Shown in pieces: positions 1 through 12,221 of a stretch of DNA of 64,000 nt. Source of the DNA: Whalleya microplaca (lineage: Eukaryota; Ascomycota; Sordariomycetes; Xylariales; Xylariaceae); assembly GCA_022497155.1 (NCBI GenBank), contig MU385714.1:1-64000 (forward strand), read 5' to 3'. The notes under the pieces are model-generated. The model was given only the letters and a program-made list of their open reading frames with translations, had not been told where the DNA came from and ran no database searches. A program made the position numbers and the translations under genes. Numbering within the stretch: the first letter of the stretch is position 1; each line of letters starts with the position of its first letter.

Positions 1-85
1 TGACAGCAGGTCAGCAGGTCAGCAGGTGACAGCAGGTCAGCTAGCCACAGCTAGCAGCAGCAGCAGCAGCAGCAGCAGCTGACAG
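1..85. repeat. Compound microsatellite (GCAGGTCA-type and AGC repeats)
   Basis: The window opens with iterated CAGCAGGT units followed by roughly nine AGC triplets. Minus-strand translation gives only a leucine run in a short open frame with no protein character. I read it as a simple repeat, not coding. Confidence 0.8.
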
Positions 86-640
86 CCTCCCTTGCTGCTG
101 AAGGTGGCATTCAAGTGATGTGGTATATCAAGGTGTGTAAAAGTGTCATCCGATATCGTCGTCCATACAAATTGTATACGTATCAATAGCTGGCTACATC
201 CAGCCACATACCAACAGCACAATCAGCTTGTCACCGTTGCCCATATAAAAATGGACAGGTTTATATATAAAAACATACGGTCTGGTATCTCTGGTGTCAT
301 CGCGCTCTATGTTCCTGGTATATAAAAAGAAAATTTGTAAATCGTAGGTAACAAGTGACGTAAATGTAATATATAGATAAGGCAGCTGGCTGGCTATCGA
401 TCTGGCATATAGCTTAGTTCGATTTATATAGAAGACAGGTAGCTATCGGACGAAATGGAATAAAATAGTTTGCGTGCGATATGTCAAATAAAAATAAAGT
501 AAGCTTGACAGTATAAAATATACTTCAAGTAGCTATTGCTGGTAAATTCTATGCCTCCGTGACTTATGGTATAACAAAAAGGACTGTTTTGCTCGATTGA
601 TCAGAAGGCAAGGAAGTTAAGGCCTATCCGGGGGAGCCAA
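86..640. other. AT-leaning intergenic DNA, no gene seen
   Basis: The only open frames are of about 60 codons with no family character. The sequence becomes steadily more AT-rich toward the RIP-like island that follows. I see no RNA gene or regulatory element here. Confidence 0.5.
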
Positions 641-2690
641 ATGTCTTGGGATAGGGTGTCAGGGTAAAGGAGGTGCCACTTTATAGCTTCGCTAATCGGA
701 AATAATCAAAGCGATAAAATAAAAAAGTCACTTATAACAGCGATTAATCGAAAGGAAAAATATATCTATTTTCGGCAACAAGACTGTCTGAGCTATATAT
801 AACTATCTAGTAATCTCTTGTAATATTTCTTTTTATAAAAAAGTAAAAAAAATATAAAAAAAAAGGTTAGCTAAATATAGGTATATAATCCACTATAAAT
901 TGCCTTATAAAATGCCTTATAAATACCTTATAAAATGCCTTATAACGTGGCTTTAAGGGGCTTTTAGTGGCTTTTAAGCTATTATTAATACCCGTAATCC
1001 CCTGCCTTATAATAATATAAGCTATATATAAAATATATTTATATTTATTCGGCTAACCCGGCTAATAATTTCTTTAAAATATTGTCGTCGTTATTATCGT
1101 CCTTTTTTTTATTATTTAAAATTTCTTTAAACGGCCGAAGCCGTAAGTTTTTTTCTTTTTTCTTTTTTCCTTTTTTTTCTTTTTTTTTTCCGCTTCCGCT
1201 TTTACCTCCGCCTTTATAAAAGCGGCTAACCGAGCTTTTAAATTAGTATAAGTGCCGGCTCGCTCAGTTTCGGATAAAAATTTATAATATACTATTAATT
1301 TTAAGCCGGCAAAATTAGGGGGTATAATAAGCGGTAGCAGTATTAGTATTATTACTACTATTATTGCTATTATTACTCCTAGGGATACTTAGCTTATTAT
1401 TATTATAATAGGCATAAAGGCAGTAATATATCGAAAGATAGCGACTATTTATTATTAGCTTTATATTCGAGTTTTATAAATTTTAATAATTATATATATA
1501 CGCTAATAAAAAGTAAGTGCTCCCTTACCCGTTATAATAATAATAAGCATAAACACTATTTAATATATCGGTTTAGCGGTTAAAAAAAGCCGGTTTATAT
1601 ATATAAAAAGCCTAAAAACTTTTTCTTTCGATATAGTTATTATATCGGGCGTTACCCCGCTATATTAAGCTATAAGTTTAAGTATATATAATTAAAATAT
1701 TTTCTTATAAGCTTTTAGTATATAATATAATTAAAATAGCTTATTATATTTATAGTTAACGCAGCTTTTAATAGCGGCGAAAGGGCGGGAATTAGCTAGT
1801 TATCTTAGATTTATAATTAAAGGGTTACTAGCGATTAAATTTAATAACTTTATAATAAAGCTATAACTTAAGCGGGGGCGGGAGGCAAGGCATAAATAAA
1901 CTGCCGAAATAGCTTCTTATATTATTTGGCGGCTTATAATATAGTTAGTTATATCCGGATATATCTGGTTATTTAATATAAGTTTATAAATATATATAAA
2001 GGGTTATACGGCGTTAGCGCTCGCGATAACGGGAGCGCGGAACGTTATTCTTTAAAAAGGGAATGTTATAAAGGTCGGCAACGGTAGCTATAGTAGTAAT
2101 AGTAATAATAATAATAATAATAATAGTAATAGTGGTAGTAATAATAGTAGTGGCAGTAGTAAAATTAGTTTAAAAAAGTTATAATTAGTAAATTTAAGCC
2201 TAATAAATATATAATTACATTTATATTTTATTTTATTACTTTAATATTATATATATATATAATTATATATATAAATTTTAATAGATATTTATAACTTAAT
2301 TACTAAATTAAAAGGTAATAAATTAATATATATAATTATATATATATATATATATATATATAATAAAACTAATAGTTAAATTATATATATAACCGAATTA
2401 TTATATATATAATTACGTATATATATATATAATAAAACCAGTAGTTAAATATTATATATAGCCGAATTACTATAATATATATAATTATGTATATAATTTA
2501 TTAGCTTAGCAGCTTTAATTTAATAATAATAAGTAAGAAATAACTAAATAGCCTAACTATTTACTATATTAAATAATTTAAATACCTTAAACGCTCCCGT
2601 ATTAAGTTTGCGTTTAAATTATATTATATAAATAGTATTATTTCTAGTTACATTAGTAAATATAAGCGCGGAAAGGCGATTACCTAGCCA
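640..2690. repeat. AT-rich RIP-mutated repeat island
   Basis: The tract is overwhelmingly A/T, dense in TA-containing words (TTATAA, TATATA), and the C and G that remain sit mostly in CG, CC, CT or GC contexts with few CA or TG. That is the footprint expected of repeat-induced point mutation (CpA to TpA on both strands). It contains long pyrimidine runs (about 1140-1200), TAA/TAG trinucleotide tracts (about 2090-2165) and TA runs (2340-2360). There is no open frame of useful length. It is probably a decayed transposable element. Class and ends cannot be assigned by eye. The return to normal composition at about 2690 is abrupt. Confidence 0.75.
2361..2495. repeat. Two degenerate tandem copies of about 65 bp
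   Basis: Copy 1 (about 2361-2425) and copy 2 (about 2430-2495) both run AATAAAAC..AGTTAAAT..TATATATA..CCGAATTA..ATATATAATTA.GTATATA. Most substitutions that separate them are C/T or G/A transitions, with a few small indels, which fits a tandem duplication mutated by RIP. Confidence 0.6.
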
Positions 2691-5650
2691 ATCGGGGCTT
2701 CCGGCTTTTAATTACCGTACAAAATTGGTGGAGCAGCGAAGTAGCCAGTACATTACGCAAAGGTCAAAATCTGCCCTGTGCCGTGCATGAACAGGTGCTC
2801 CGTTAACGACCTAGAGCAACGGCCCGGTTGACTCAGATTGTCAGCTCGTCTGGCTATTGCCATATCAATAACCAAACAATAAAATAAAGTAGAGTATGAG
2901 ATTAAGTAGCCCGTAAGGCTTATCACACATCAGCTTGGCAGCACAATCTAAATTGTACCCCAGGGTTTTCCGGGGTTGATCCCACTCTACATTGCGTTTC
3001 CGGATTCCCGAAAGCAGAATCTGTCGGCTACAAAGCCATAATACTCGTGCTTTACCCCGGATCGTACGTAAGGAGAGGTAGATCGTCGGCCGTTATTTTT
3101 TATTACAAAAAAAATAAGAGACACAGTGAAGGGTCGAAATCACAAGCCGAGATTTGAAATCATGGGCATCACTCTATCATTGCCTTATATTCGTAGCCAC
3201 TCATATCATCGGGCTGACCGCCACGTTGATATCTGAGTTGTCTGTCGGGCCCGCTGGTCGGTTGCACATTAGGAGCATCTGAGACTTCTGGTGAACCCTC
3301 GTGGCGACCCACAGGCGACTGCGTGGTCGCTTGTGATGAAAATAGAACACAGGATCGGATTCTCACGGACGCATGGCTTTCGGTGGATGTCGAAATGGAC
3401 TTTCGGCGACGCCATGAAATTGTCTCGTGTCCATCGCTTGTCTCCCATCTCGGCAACTCTTCCCAGTCGTTTGCCACAGCTAGTTTCGGTAATTCCACGG
3501 CACAACATCTTCGAAACGACGAGACGCCTCATCAAGTGTCAAGTTTGTGGCTGTTAAAGCTGCTTTTCGCCCTCGGTCAGACTCTCGGTAGAGCTACTGA
3601 GCTATTACACGGGACCCGCCCGGCGCAGGCCCCGCCAGTCAAGTTGAGAATCCTCCGTGGACCGTTCCTAGCAAACTTCTAGTCTCTACTAGGCTCGGGT
3701 GAATACGGTGGTATAGTAGGACCATTCAGCTGTCTAGATTTTAGACCTTTTGGGGAACCTGGGGGCGAGCCGGTTCGGGGGCTTGGGGAAATAGAATTCC
3801 AGATTTCCCTAATGGGTACCGGCAGCTGCAATACGAGGCGGTCAACGGAGGACAGAATTCTTTCTAGAACAACCTTCGCTGTAACCCTAAAGAATGTTTC
3901 AGGCTGCTTGTTACCTGGCTGGCGGTAACATGCATCCTTGTACGTTGTCTGTGTGTGCGACCGGCCTGCCTATCGAGGTCGTGGCCGGCCACAGCTTATC
4001 ACTGACGCGAAATGACCTCATGAAAGCAAATAGAATCGCGAGCGTTACTCAACATTATACGCGGATATGACGGAAAGAATAGGAAGTTGACAAGCGCGGC
4101 CAGAGTCGCACAACCAAGCCAACTTACGTTAGCCACAGGGAATGCAGTAAGCAATGGAATGAATAATAGATCCTTATGAATGGTACACACACACTCATTC
4201 CTATAAGATTACCTATCTGCCACACACATAAGAAGGGCATGCACAAGGAGGCGGTGTTGTCTCGCGTTTCGTCTGACTCATCAGGCTTTGCCCATACATT
4301 GATAGAACGGGTTACGAGATTGGTTTCCCATTAGGCAGAAAATCAAACGCCGACAAGTAGAAATTGAACCCAATCCCACCTATACGAGTCGTTGGTTGCG
4401 CAGGCGGTCAGCGAAAGTGCCGGTATTGGCCAACGCAACCAATTTGCGGTCAGCCAACATCGCTAGTCGTTAATGTTGCCAATTCCTTTGGCCTCTTCGC
4501 CGAAACCTGTAAAGGGGAAGCTGACGGAGGAGGATAATGCGAGATTTTAATACTACCATTATGAAGCAGGACAGCGGCAAATGATGTTACAATCCTGAAT
4601 CCTGAATCCCGATTTCTAATCCCGCGGCGCCGATGGAGAGAGGAAAAGGGGACCGAGAAGCGAAGCTGGAAAAATTCACGTCCAATATCGAATTGTAAAT
4701 GAAGCAAACAAGCAGGCTAATAGCCAGCTAGCCTCTAAGTAGTAAGCGAAAAGCAAAAACACCTACTTGAGAAGCGGAAGGACAAGGGCAAGAATATTGT
4801 GAATACAATTATTGAACGCCAAACCGAAAGAAGGAAAAGGAAGAAGAAATGGCACCTGGATGCAAACCCGAGACAGATAACTAGAATAGCAATAGGAAGC
4901 TATGTGACCCCCAACTTTGACAAGCAGCAAGGGTCCGCCACACTGATCCGTCAGGACCGTCACAGCTGGTTGAGATCGGAAAGCAGAGTAATCACAAGTT
5001 ACCACGGCGAGTAACAGGATTACTGTAACCTGGAAACGTACAACCTGGCTCGGAAACGGGAGATGGGCCCGACCGCGGCAGTCGGGTAAGGTCGTTTAAA
5101 CCCAGATTGTTTGAACCCTGATCGTCATCGAGACAACCCGCTAGCCCGCGGTCTGGCTGTCGTCGTGTGGGGACACGGACGGACACTGGGAGCACCAACA
5201 CGTACTTTTTCCTTTTGGCAGTTGGTGAAAGCCAGGCCTGGGAGGGATGAGAGGAAGCCCTCTGGGTGTGTCTAACCGTGGCGATTCAGAATGATTGGAC
5301 AGGAAGCTCGGGGAATGAGGAGGACTGGGATCCCGAAATTGGGAACTTGGGGGATCTAGCTGACGCCTGTCAAGGCGGTCTGGGCTGACTTGGGTGCTGA
5401 CACCCCTTTGCGGAAACTGAGTGACAAGCGGTCAGGGATTAGGTACGTGGGGGAAAGGAGCGAGAACGGGAATCTGGAAAATAGGTCAGAGCTGTTGCCT
5501 CCGTGCAGCGATGATTCATCCACCACCCTCTCGATATATATTTGTTGTCATGCCTCGCCTTGCGCTCCCCCCGTGGCCTACGTGTTCCTATTTGATCCCC
5601 AGATTAATCTATCAATAGCCATCGACCACAAGTCTGACTTGTCTCGAGTA
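2690..5650. other. Gene-poor region of normal composition
   Basis: Composition returns to about half GC. The best coding-like signal is a minus-strand frame at 3169-3498 (109 codons) whose C-terminus has a plausible amino-acid mix, but it is overlapped by open frames on both strands and has no recognised motif. It may be a relic of a gene decayed at the edge of the AT-rich island. The rest, including the stretch nearest the gene at 5832, looks like ordinary intergenic or promoter DNA. Confidence 0.4.
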
Positions 5651-5654
5651 TCAA

Positions 5655-5831
5655 TATAAAACCTATTACCCACTCCAACTCTGCTTTACTACTGCTACGC
5701 GACACAAGTCGACTTACACACACTTTGACGCGCCTTACGCCCACAGTGACATTTTGAACGCGTCTTACTATTCAAGCAAACACCGTTAAAGGATACTGAG
5801 CAAGCGAGATATCATCAAGAACCTATCCACC
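5655..5831 (+). promoter_or_regulatory. TATA-like box and pyrimidine-rich leader
   Basis: A TATAAA hexamer lies at about 5655-5660. It is followed by a CT/AC-rich leader running to the start codon at 5832, which sits in a good context (CCACCATG). This arrangement is typical of a fungal promoter and 5' UTR. Assignment is by position and composition only. Confidence 0.4.
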
Positions 5832-6293
5832 ATGTACAGCCCGTACGGCTCATATAGCTCTATGAGCTCAGTCACTCAGCCGATGGACATCTCTACGAAC
5901 AGCTACCTCTCCTACAACTCGGCCTACCACGCCAGCTGTGCTTTCCCGTCCTGGCCTCAACGATCATCTCTGACGGAGTCGACACGAGAAGAGCGCGCAA
6001 CCTCTTACCTCTCCGACGACGATCTGTTCCCTTGCGACTCATCCGAGGACGACGCACACAGCGTTTCGAGCTCCGGCAGCGCGCCGACGTCGCCCTTCGC
6101 CAACGATGAGGACGTTCTCAAGATGCAACGGGAGAAGATGGCGATGCAGCAGGAGGCGATGCGGTTCCTTCTCAACGAGAAGGAGCGTCGACGCCAGCAA
6201 CTCAAGCGCTCGCGGAGGAGCAGCTCGGGCTCCAAGAAGAGTCCCAAGTCCAAGCCCGATCACATGGCCTCGATCACCGAGACTGGTGAATGA
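5832..6293 (+). CDS. Small fungal-specific hypothetical protein with basic coiled-coil tail
   Basis: A single exon encodes 153 residues. The first 50 residues are rich in Ser/Tyr. Residues of about 60-90 are acidic and serine-rich (SDDDLFPCDSSEDD, then SSSGSAPTSP). Residues of about 93-122 form a probable amphipathic helix (KMQREKMAMQQEAMRFLLNE). The end is strongly basic (KERRRQQLKRSRR, then KKSPKSK), a likely nuclear-localisation or nucleic-acid-binding patch. No enzymatic domain is recognised. High GC third positions, a clean ATG context, a TATA-like upstream box and an unbroken frame support a real gene. I believe proteins of this type (Tyr/Ser-rich head, Met/Gln/Glu helix, basic tail) are widespread in Sordariomycetes, but that is from memory. 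Function is unknown. Confidence 0.8.
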   Translation: MYSPYGSYSSMSSVTQPMDISTNSYLSYNSAYHASCAFPSWPQRSSLTESTREERATSYLSDDDLFPCDSSEDDAHSVSSSGSAPTSPFANDEDVLKMQREKMAMQQEAMRFLLNEKERRRQQLKRSRRSSSGSKKSPKSKPDHMASITETGE

Positions 6294-9200
6294 GGAGCGA
6301 AACAACTTATGAGAATGATGATACGACTTTACGACTGGTGAGTCGCATCACTTGATTGGCGTATCCAGCTGGCCACTCGCTGACCCTTATAGCAGTTTAG
6401 ATTTAATGTTATGATACCCTTTATGATACCCCCCTGCATGAGTCATCCATCAGACAGATGACCTTACACACAAGCACATTTCCGCGCCACGCGGACACTT
6501 GCGATGACAAGTGCAACAGCTCATGATGCACCAATGGTGGCTGCGACCAAATGAGTTTGGTGTTACACAGTCACCGCCCTAATGTATGTGCGATAGAATG
6601 GTGCTGGGCACTTTTTTTGTGATAAATGGGGAACGGGTTTCTACCACTTGGTTGCAGGCGGACTGAGAACCGAGGATATGTGTGTGCTGGATGTCATACA
6701 TGCCTAGAGGCTTTCCTAAGCAGGGCTGTGATGCAAATGGATTTTGGTGGCGGTGAGGGTATTGAGTGTGTGCGTGATAAGTGGAGGGCGGGACGAAGTC
6801 GGAGGGCTTGCCAAACCCAGATGATCCGAAGATGTGGTTTTGTCACATGATTTTGGGGAAGGAAAGTTGTTGAAGTTTCACGGAATCTAGATTTACGGGT
6901 TACAACCACTCGGTTGTGATCTGCCAATATCACAAGTCATACGTTGGAAGACTAGGATATAGAAACTACTTCACAGACCTTAGAGCGACGATGAATAAGA
7001 AGTTAATCAACTCAACCACGCGAGCAATACAATATCCAGTCTCCTGTGACGTATTGCAATGAGGGCTATTAACGAGAACTATTAATCATTAAGCGATTTC
7101 GGAGGAAATACCGTACTGTTGAGATTTTGGCGCAACACACATTAAGCCCAACATCCGGCATTCCCATTTTAGGCATTAAGCTTGAGATCTGAATAGCCCT
7201 GCAATTCGGGTTACGATGATCTTAGCAGGACGGTTATGGTGATCAATATTGACCGGACGTGGAGACTAATGGGCGCCAACATGGTGAATTGAGGCTGACA
7301 GGGGGCGGGTGGGAAAAGCCCTTACCCTATTGCAGTATATCACAATCGTCCAGATGGCTTGATAGTGGGGCAAGAAACGCCATCCAGATTCCAAATGTGT
7401 GTCCTTCATCTACTTATTGGTGTCGGTGAATTTCTCGTCGAGAGAAGTCAGGCCGAGGTGGACTCATTGGTAACAAGTGGTCAATAAGTGGTCGTCGTTG
7501 TCGTGTGAATGAGGGGGACACAATCTGTTCGTGACCACTTACTAGGGCTAGAAAGGTAAACGAGTCGAAGATGTTTAAGACAACTGGCTTGGCTCAAGAT
7601 AGATATCGCGTATCACGTGTGGAGTTGAAATGCCAGCTTAAGGATACTTTCTCCCAATGAACGAGCTACGCCTCACCGACCGACTGTGATTTGGCGTTAG
7701 TCAAGAGGTGTTGGTTGGTTCTTGACCGCCGAGTCTGTTGACTCATTGGGCTCGCCTGACTGAACAGGCAAACAGGTTGAACTATCTATTAGGCGTGAAA
7801 TGGAGAATGCCTCGTCGAGGTCTGTGATAGGAGTAATCATTGAGGAACAACGGAGATGTGGCTTACAAGCTGTCCATGGTTATAGGTCAAGGATCGACGT
7901 CAAGGCTTTCGAGCTCGTTGATCAGTGCAGCTGCTTCAGAAGAAAGCAACGATGTAATCTGTAATCTGTAATCTGTACCCCACACCCGTGTTGTCTGTTA
8001 AGAGACGTCAACTTGATAATTCGCTGGGGTCAGTAACGGTGTGGCACCTATTATCACACGCTAATGAGCGTTATCACCAAAACCTTATCCACTGCGGAGG
8101 GGGTTTTGCTTTTTCATCATCAGATCAGCACTAGGTCTCAAGAGGCTTGCCTGGGCTGCCAGGCAGCCTGGGTGCTTCAAGACCAGGTGGGGAGGAAAAG
8201 GTACTGTGACTACTTGACGTTGGGCTGATGTACGAATAGTGTACATATAATTCGGAAATGAGACAAGATGTGATTCTAGCTATCATTATCAAGGTGACGA
8301 ATGCAGACTCCCGGAGCAGCCCCGCGTAAGTAAAAGTATATTATACTAATACTATTGTATAAAATGGGACAGAAGGAAGGAAGATAACTTGGGTGTTTAA
8401 TTTAGTTGTGGTATGGATGGAGGTCAATGCTTTCTCTCATCAGCAGGCCGTGCGCAAAGACCAGGGTTTGAATGGTTTATATAAGTGACGAACCCTTATG
8501 ATTGACATAGATAAGTCAATTATATACCAAGACGTTCCCGTGTATTCCAAATAGGAAAGTAGGAGTCGCAAGTCTTATCAAGTTGACATAGTCGCAAGTG
8601 AACAGAGTTATCAAGAGCTGTGATGTCTCTGCCTAGTCTGCAGCTGATATTGTTAGCTTGATCGCGTTGCTCTAACTAACTTACTAATAAGATCTAACTA
8701 CATATGAAGCGAGGCAAGGGAAGAACCCGCAACCCGCAACCCGCTCGAGCCGTCTCTGTTAGCGGGGCGGGACCCGGCGGGAGCAAGCGCCTTGCTTACA
8801 TTTACATGCTGCGTTGGAAACTCTAATGCCTCACCCGCGTCCATATGCTGTAAATCGTTGCGATTTGCCAATGGCATTTGTTCCCGGCACAAGATTCTAC
8901 CTAGGGTCTTTCAGAGCCTTGCGATAGGCCAGGCTGCCAGGGTTGCATCAGTCATTTCGCTTTATGCCACCCGGTTGTAGCATGGACATGTCGTCAAATA
9001 TCGGGTGGTATCGATTTTGGGGTGCCGATTGGGATGGAGATTTAACCACAAGTGAGGTGGTTGGGTTCAGAGAAAAAGGCGAGACCGAAGAATAGAGATC
9101 TTTGTACATACCCACCCCCATCCTCCCCTGGCTTCTTGGGTATGACAGTAGAGGGATCATGCAAGGGACTGTAAGCAAGGTAAATGCGCAATCGGCCAAG

Positions 9201-12200
9201 GAGGGTATCAATTTCTAATGAGGCTACTATTCGCCTGTGATGGAACTTATAGATCGTACCGCATAAGACTACTGCAGTCCACTCCAGTTGTGGCCGCGGG
9301 GTTAACTTCAAAGAGTCTATACGGGGTATTTCTGCAACCTCAAACCTGGGAGTTGGGTTGCACGGAAACTTCAGACAGCTAGTTCTCTCTCAACCTCATA
9401 TGAATACGTCTCACTATCTACATGTAATTACCAATTACCAGTATAGGAGGCACAGGAGGAGGCACAAAAGGCACAGATGGCACAGGCGAAAGGAATCTGT
9501 ATCAGATAGTAAATATAGTATACACAAACAAGACTTAATATCATCACGAGATAAAGATCTCCTGGTAAGTTAAATAACCATTGGCTGTAGAAAGTTGTCG
9601 GGTTTACTCTACGACGTAGTAGCTCTCTTTAAAAGGTTCCCGGTAAATCACACGTAGCCCGTCTTAAAGGTCTTGATCTGGTAACCCTTTGCGGGCAAAT
9701 GGTATTATGTCCTTGGGAAGAACCTACCTATACATATGTATGTGACAGACTCCAACAACATGGCACGCCCATACATTCTACGTACATACATCTACGTATG
9801 TACGAAGATTCTTACCCACATGAGCTTCCTCAACCCACTTTGAAGCTGAAGTTCAGTCTACTTAACCTGAAACAAATTTCCCAATCGGGTTCATTCAGTC
9901 TTCCTAGCTGCCACCAGCCTCAACTTTCCCCATCCTCCTATGCCCCCCTTCCAAGGTTCTATCAAGGGGCGCATGTCGTCAGTCCTCGTTAATCCTCGTC
10001 AGTCCCCTTCAATTGGAGTTAAGCGATAATCTAGTCCCCGCAGTACAACGCGACACACCTTTTTCTTTCTTTTTTTCCCTCTCTCTGTCCAAGGCTGGAT
10101 CGTAAAAAAGGAATTGCGTACTGCACGTTGAGGTAACATAGACGGACTGCCGGCACCCATCGGTGAGCAATGGTAAGCCACGATGCCCATGTGCCTGTGC
10201 AATCCAATTACACAAGTACATGTAGTTGGAACTTGGAATTGGGTCATGGATCTTCTTTAGTGGGGTTGAGGTCAAGTTATAGTACTGGCGTACGGGATAC
10301 CATTTTGAACATTCTCAGGACCCCTTGGTTCTCAATTGGAGAAATGGAGAGAGGGGAAAGAATAATAAGCATCGTAGTCTATGTACATAGTTAGTCTATG
10401 GCAATAGTCGTGCATAACTTCGAGCGCAGAACTTAGAAGAAGCAAGTATGTACTATGTATGTATTATAGTATATGTACGATACGGAGTATGAAGGAACAA
10501 GTGGAAGACTTTGTTTTAATCCTTGCTCACATCCACCAACGAAGTCCCTCGTCACTCATTTTGCCGCCGCGCCGAGTCTTGGGAAATACTTTATAACCAA
10601 TCAACCCTTCCGCTCCTCAAACCCCTGCCCGGCAAGCAACCAATTGTGCTCTCCAACCATGCAATTACCATAGCTGGCGCTACTGCGCTACTGCGACGAA
10701 CGACTGCCCGTCAACATCTCCATTGTCAACCCACACCCTCTGGCCAACCACAGCTCAAGGCTAGCTTGTCTCCTCAAGTAATCCAAATGAGCGACTTGAA
10801 ATCACGTCAAAATACCTATCCCATTCATGCCATGTGCTTCGAAGAGACCGCTGTCCGATGAACGTGGTAGCCACTTTTCTCCCAAGTCATGCCACAAAAC
10901 CACAAAACCACAAAACGCTGTACTGTGTATGCCAGAACAATGCCTCTCTGTAGTCGAGTCCCCGACGCCTCACGGCTGCTACGTAGGCTTTAAACCTCAA
11001 ACCGCCCCCGATCTGCAACTCGAGATATCCGGGGCCAAAACTAGGGGATTGCTTCCTACCGACCCCAATAGGCATCAGGAGAGCGTGGACGACCAACGCA
11101 CAACAGGAGAGCCAACTGGCTATCCAACTGAGTCTAATTGAGTCCAACTGAGCCCTCTTACACCAGTATCCTCTATTTCCATCTTTGCGCCGAGTGGCGA
11201 TGCTGGAGGAGTCGGCAGGAGAGCGGTCTATAATAAACGCCGCCAGCGGGCAATGTGAGGCTAATAATATCGAATATTGAATGTACTGGACCCTATCAAT
11301 TCGCTTGTTTCGAGTGATCCACCTGTTGCTTCCTCCATCGCACTGCGACTGGGAAGACGATTCGATCACCTTGTACCTTGCTACCCTGACCTATTCCCTG
11401 TCCAACCGGTAGACGATGGCTGACCAGACCCCTGCGAGATGCTGGGCAATGCAGACCTTGGCTTAGCCGGACCGTATCCGTTCTAGATATGGCCGCTTGG
11501 TTTTTACTACGTAGTATATGCGACTCGAGCCATTGAGAGAAGTTCTCTTAGGCGCTGGGCTTTTGACAGCGATACACGACTTATTTCCTCTCACACACCC
11601 CCAAGCTCCGTCGTCTATGTCTTTCCTTTGCTTCTTCGCCTAGCTGTTAACGCCATTGTCACCGTCCTGTATTCAATCCGAACTCGGCTGATTCAGGATC
11701 TAATGCAGGAGACAAGCGCCTCCACGGCAGACTGATCTAAGCAGAGTGACACTGCCGCCAATGCACCACGTTCCCACGAGGGGATTACCGGACTAACACG
11801 ATTCTGTGCTACCTGCCTCATTCTCTCCACAGGTGCTCGGTTTTCTCAACTTCTAACTTTTCCCAACTATTATCACCTAGGATCTAGAAGAGACAGAGAA
11901 CCAGCAATTTTCCGTGCCGCACCACATAGTAGCAAGCTATCGTGGAACCCGACTCCGTTCCTAGCCTGCTTTCGACTTCTGTACTACTGGAATCGACCCG
12001 ATAGCTCTGGAACACGGAACGTGGGAAAGCGACTTATCCGGGAACGGGCAGGACTAGGTGTTGCGTGTGATGTTCGGGGCCCGAACTGTGTAGCGCTCCA
12101 CGCTCGCCTGGATATTGGGAGGACTGCTTCACGTATATACTTCTAGGTTAAGGTGAGTTCTCGTGAAGTTGACGCAACGACTTGGTCTATAGGAGCTACT

Positions 12201-12221
12201 CCAACTTGAGCGTGCCGCGCA
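6294..12221. other. Long gene-poor stretch (about 5.9 kb)
   Basis: Both strands hold only scattered open frames below about 160 codons with no conserved motif and no consistent splice-joined frames. Around 7958-7980 there is a small tandem repeat (GTAATCT, three units). Around 8700-8970 and 10500-11400 GC is higher, but frames on opposite strands overlap and none looks coding. The last few hundred bases (about 11560-12221) are CT-rich and probably serve as promoter and 5' UTR of the WD40 gene. I found no tRNA or 5S rRNA gene. Confidence 0.45.

Noticed and set aside
3169..3535. Minus-strand frame with protein-like C-terminus near the AT-rich island
   Set aside because: Overlapping open frames on both strands and no recognisable motif. 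Mentioned only as a possible relic.
10887..11369. 160-codon minus-strand open frame
   Set aside because: Overlapped by open frames on the other strand, rich in Cys/Trp/Ser without domain pattern, no splice partners.
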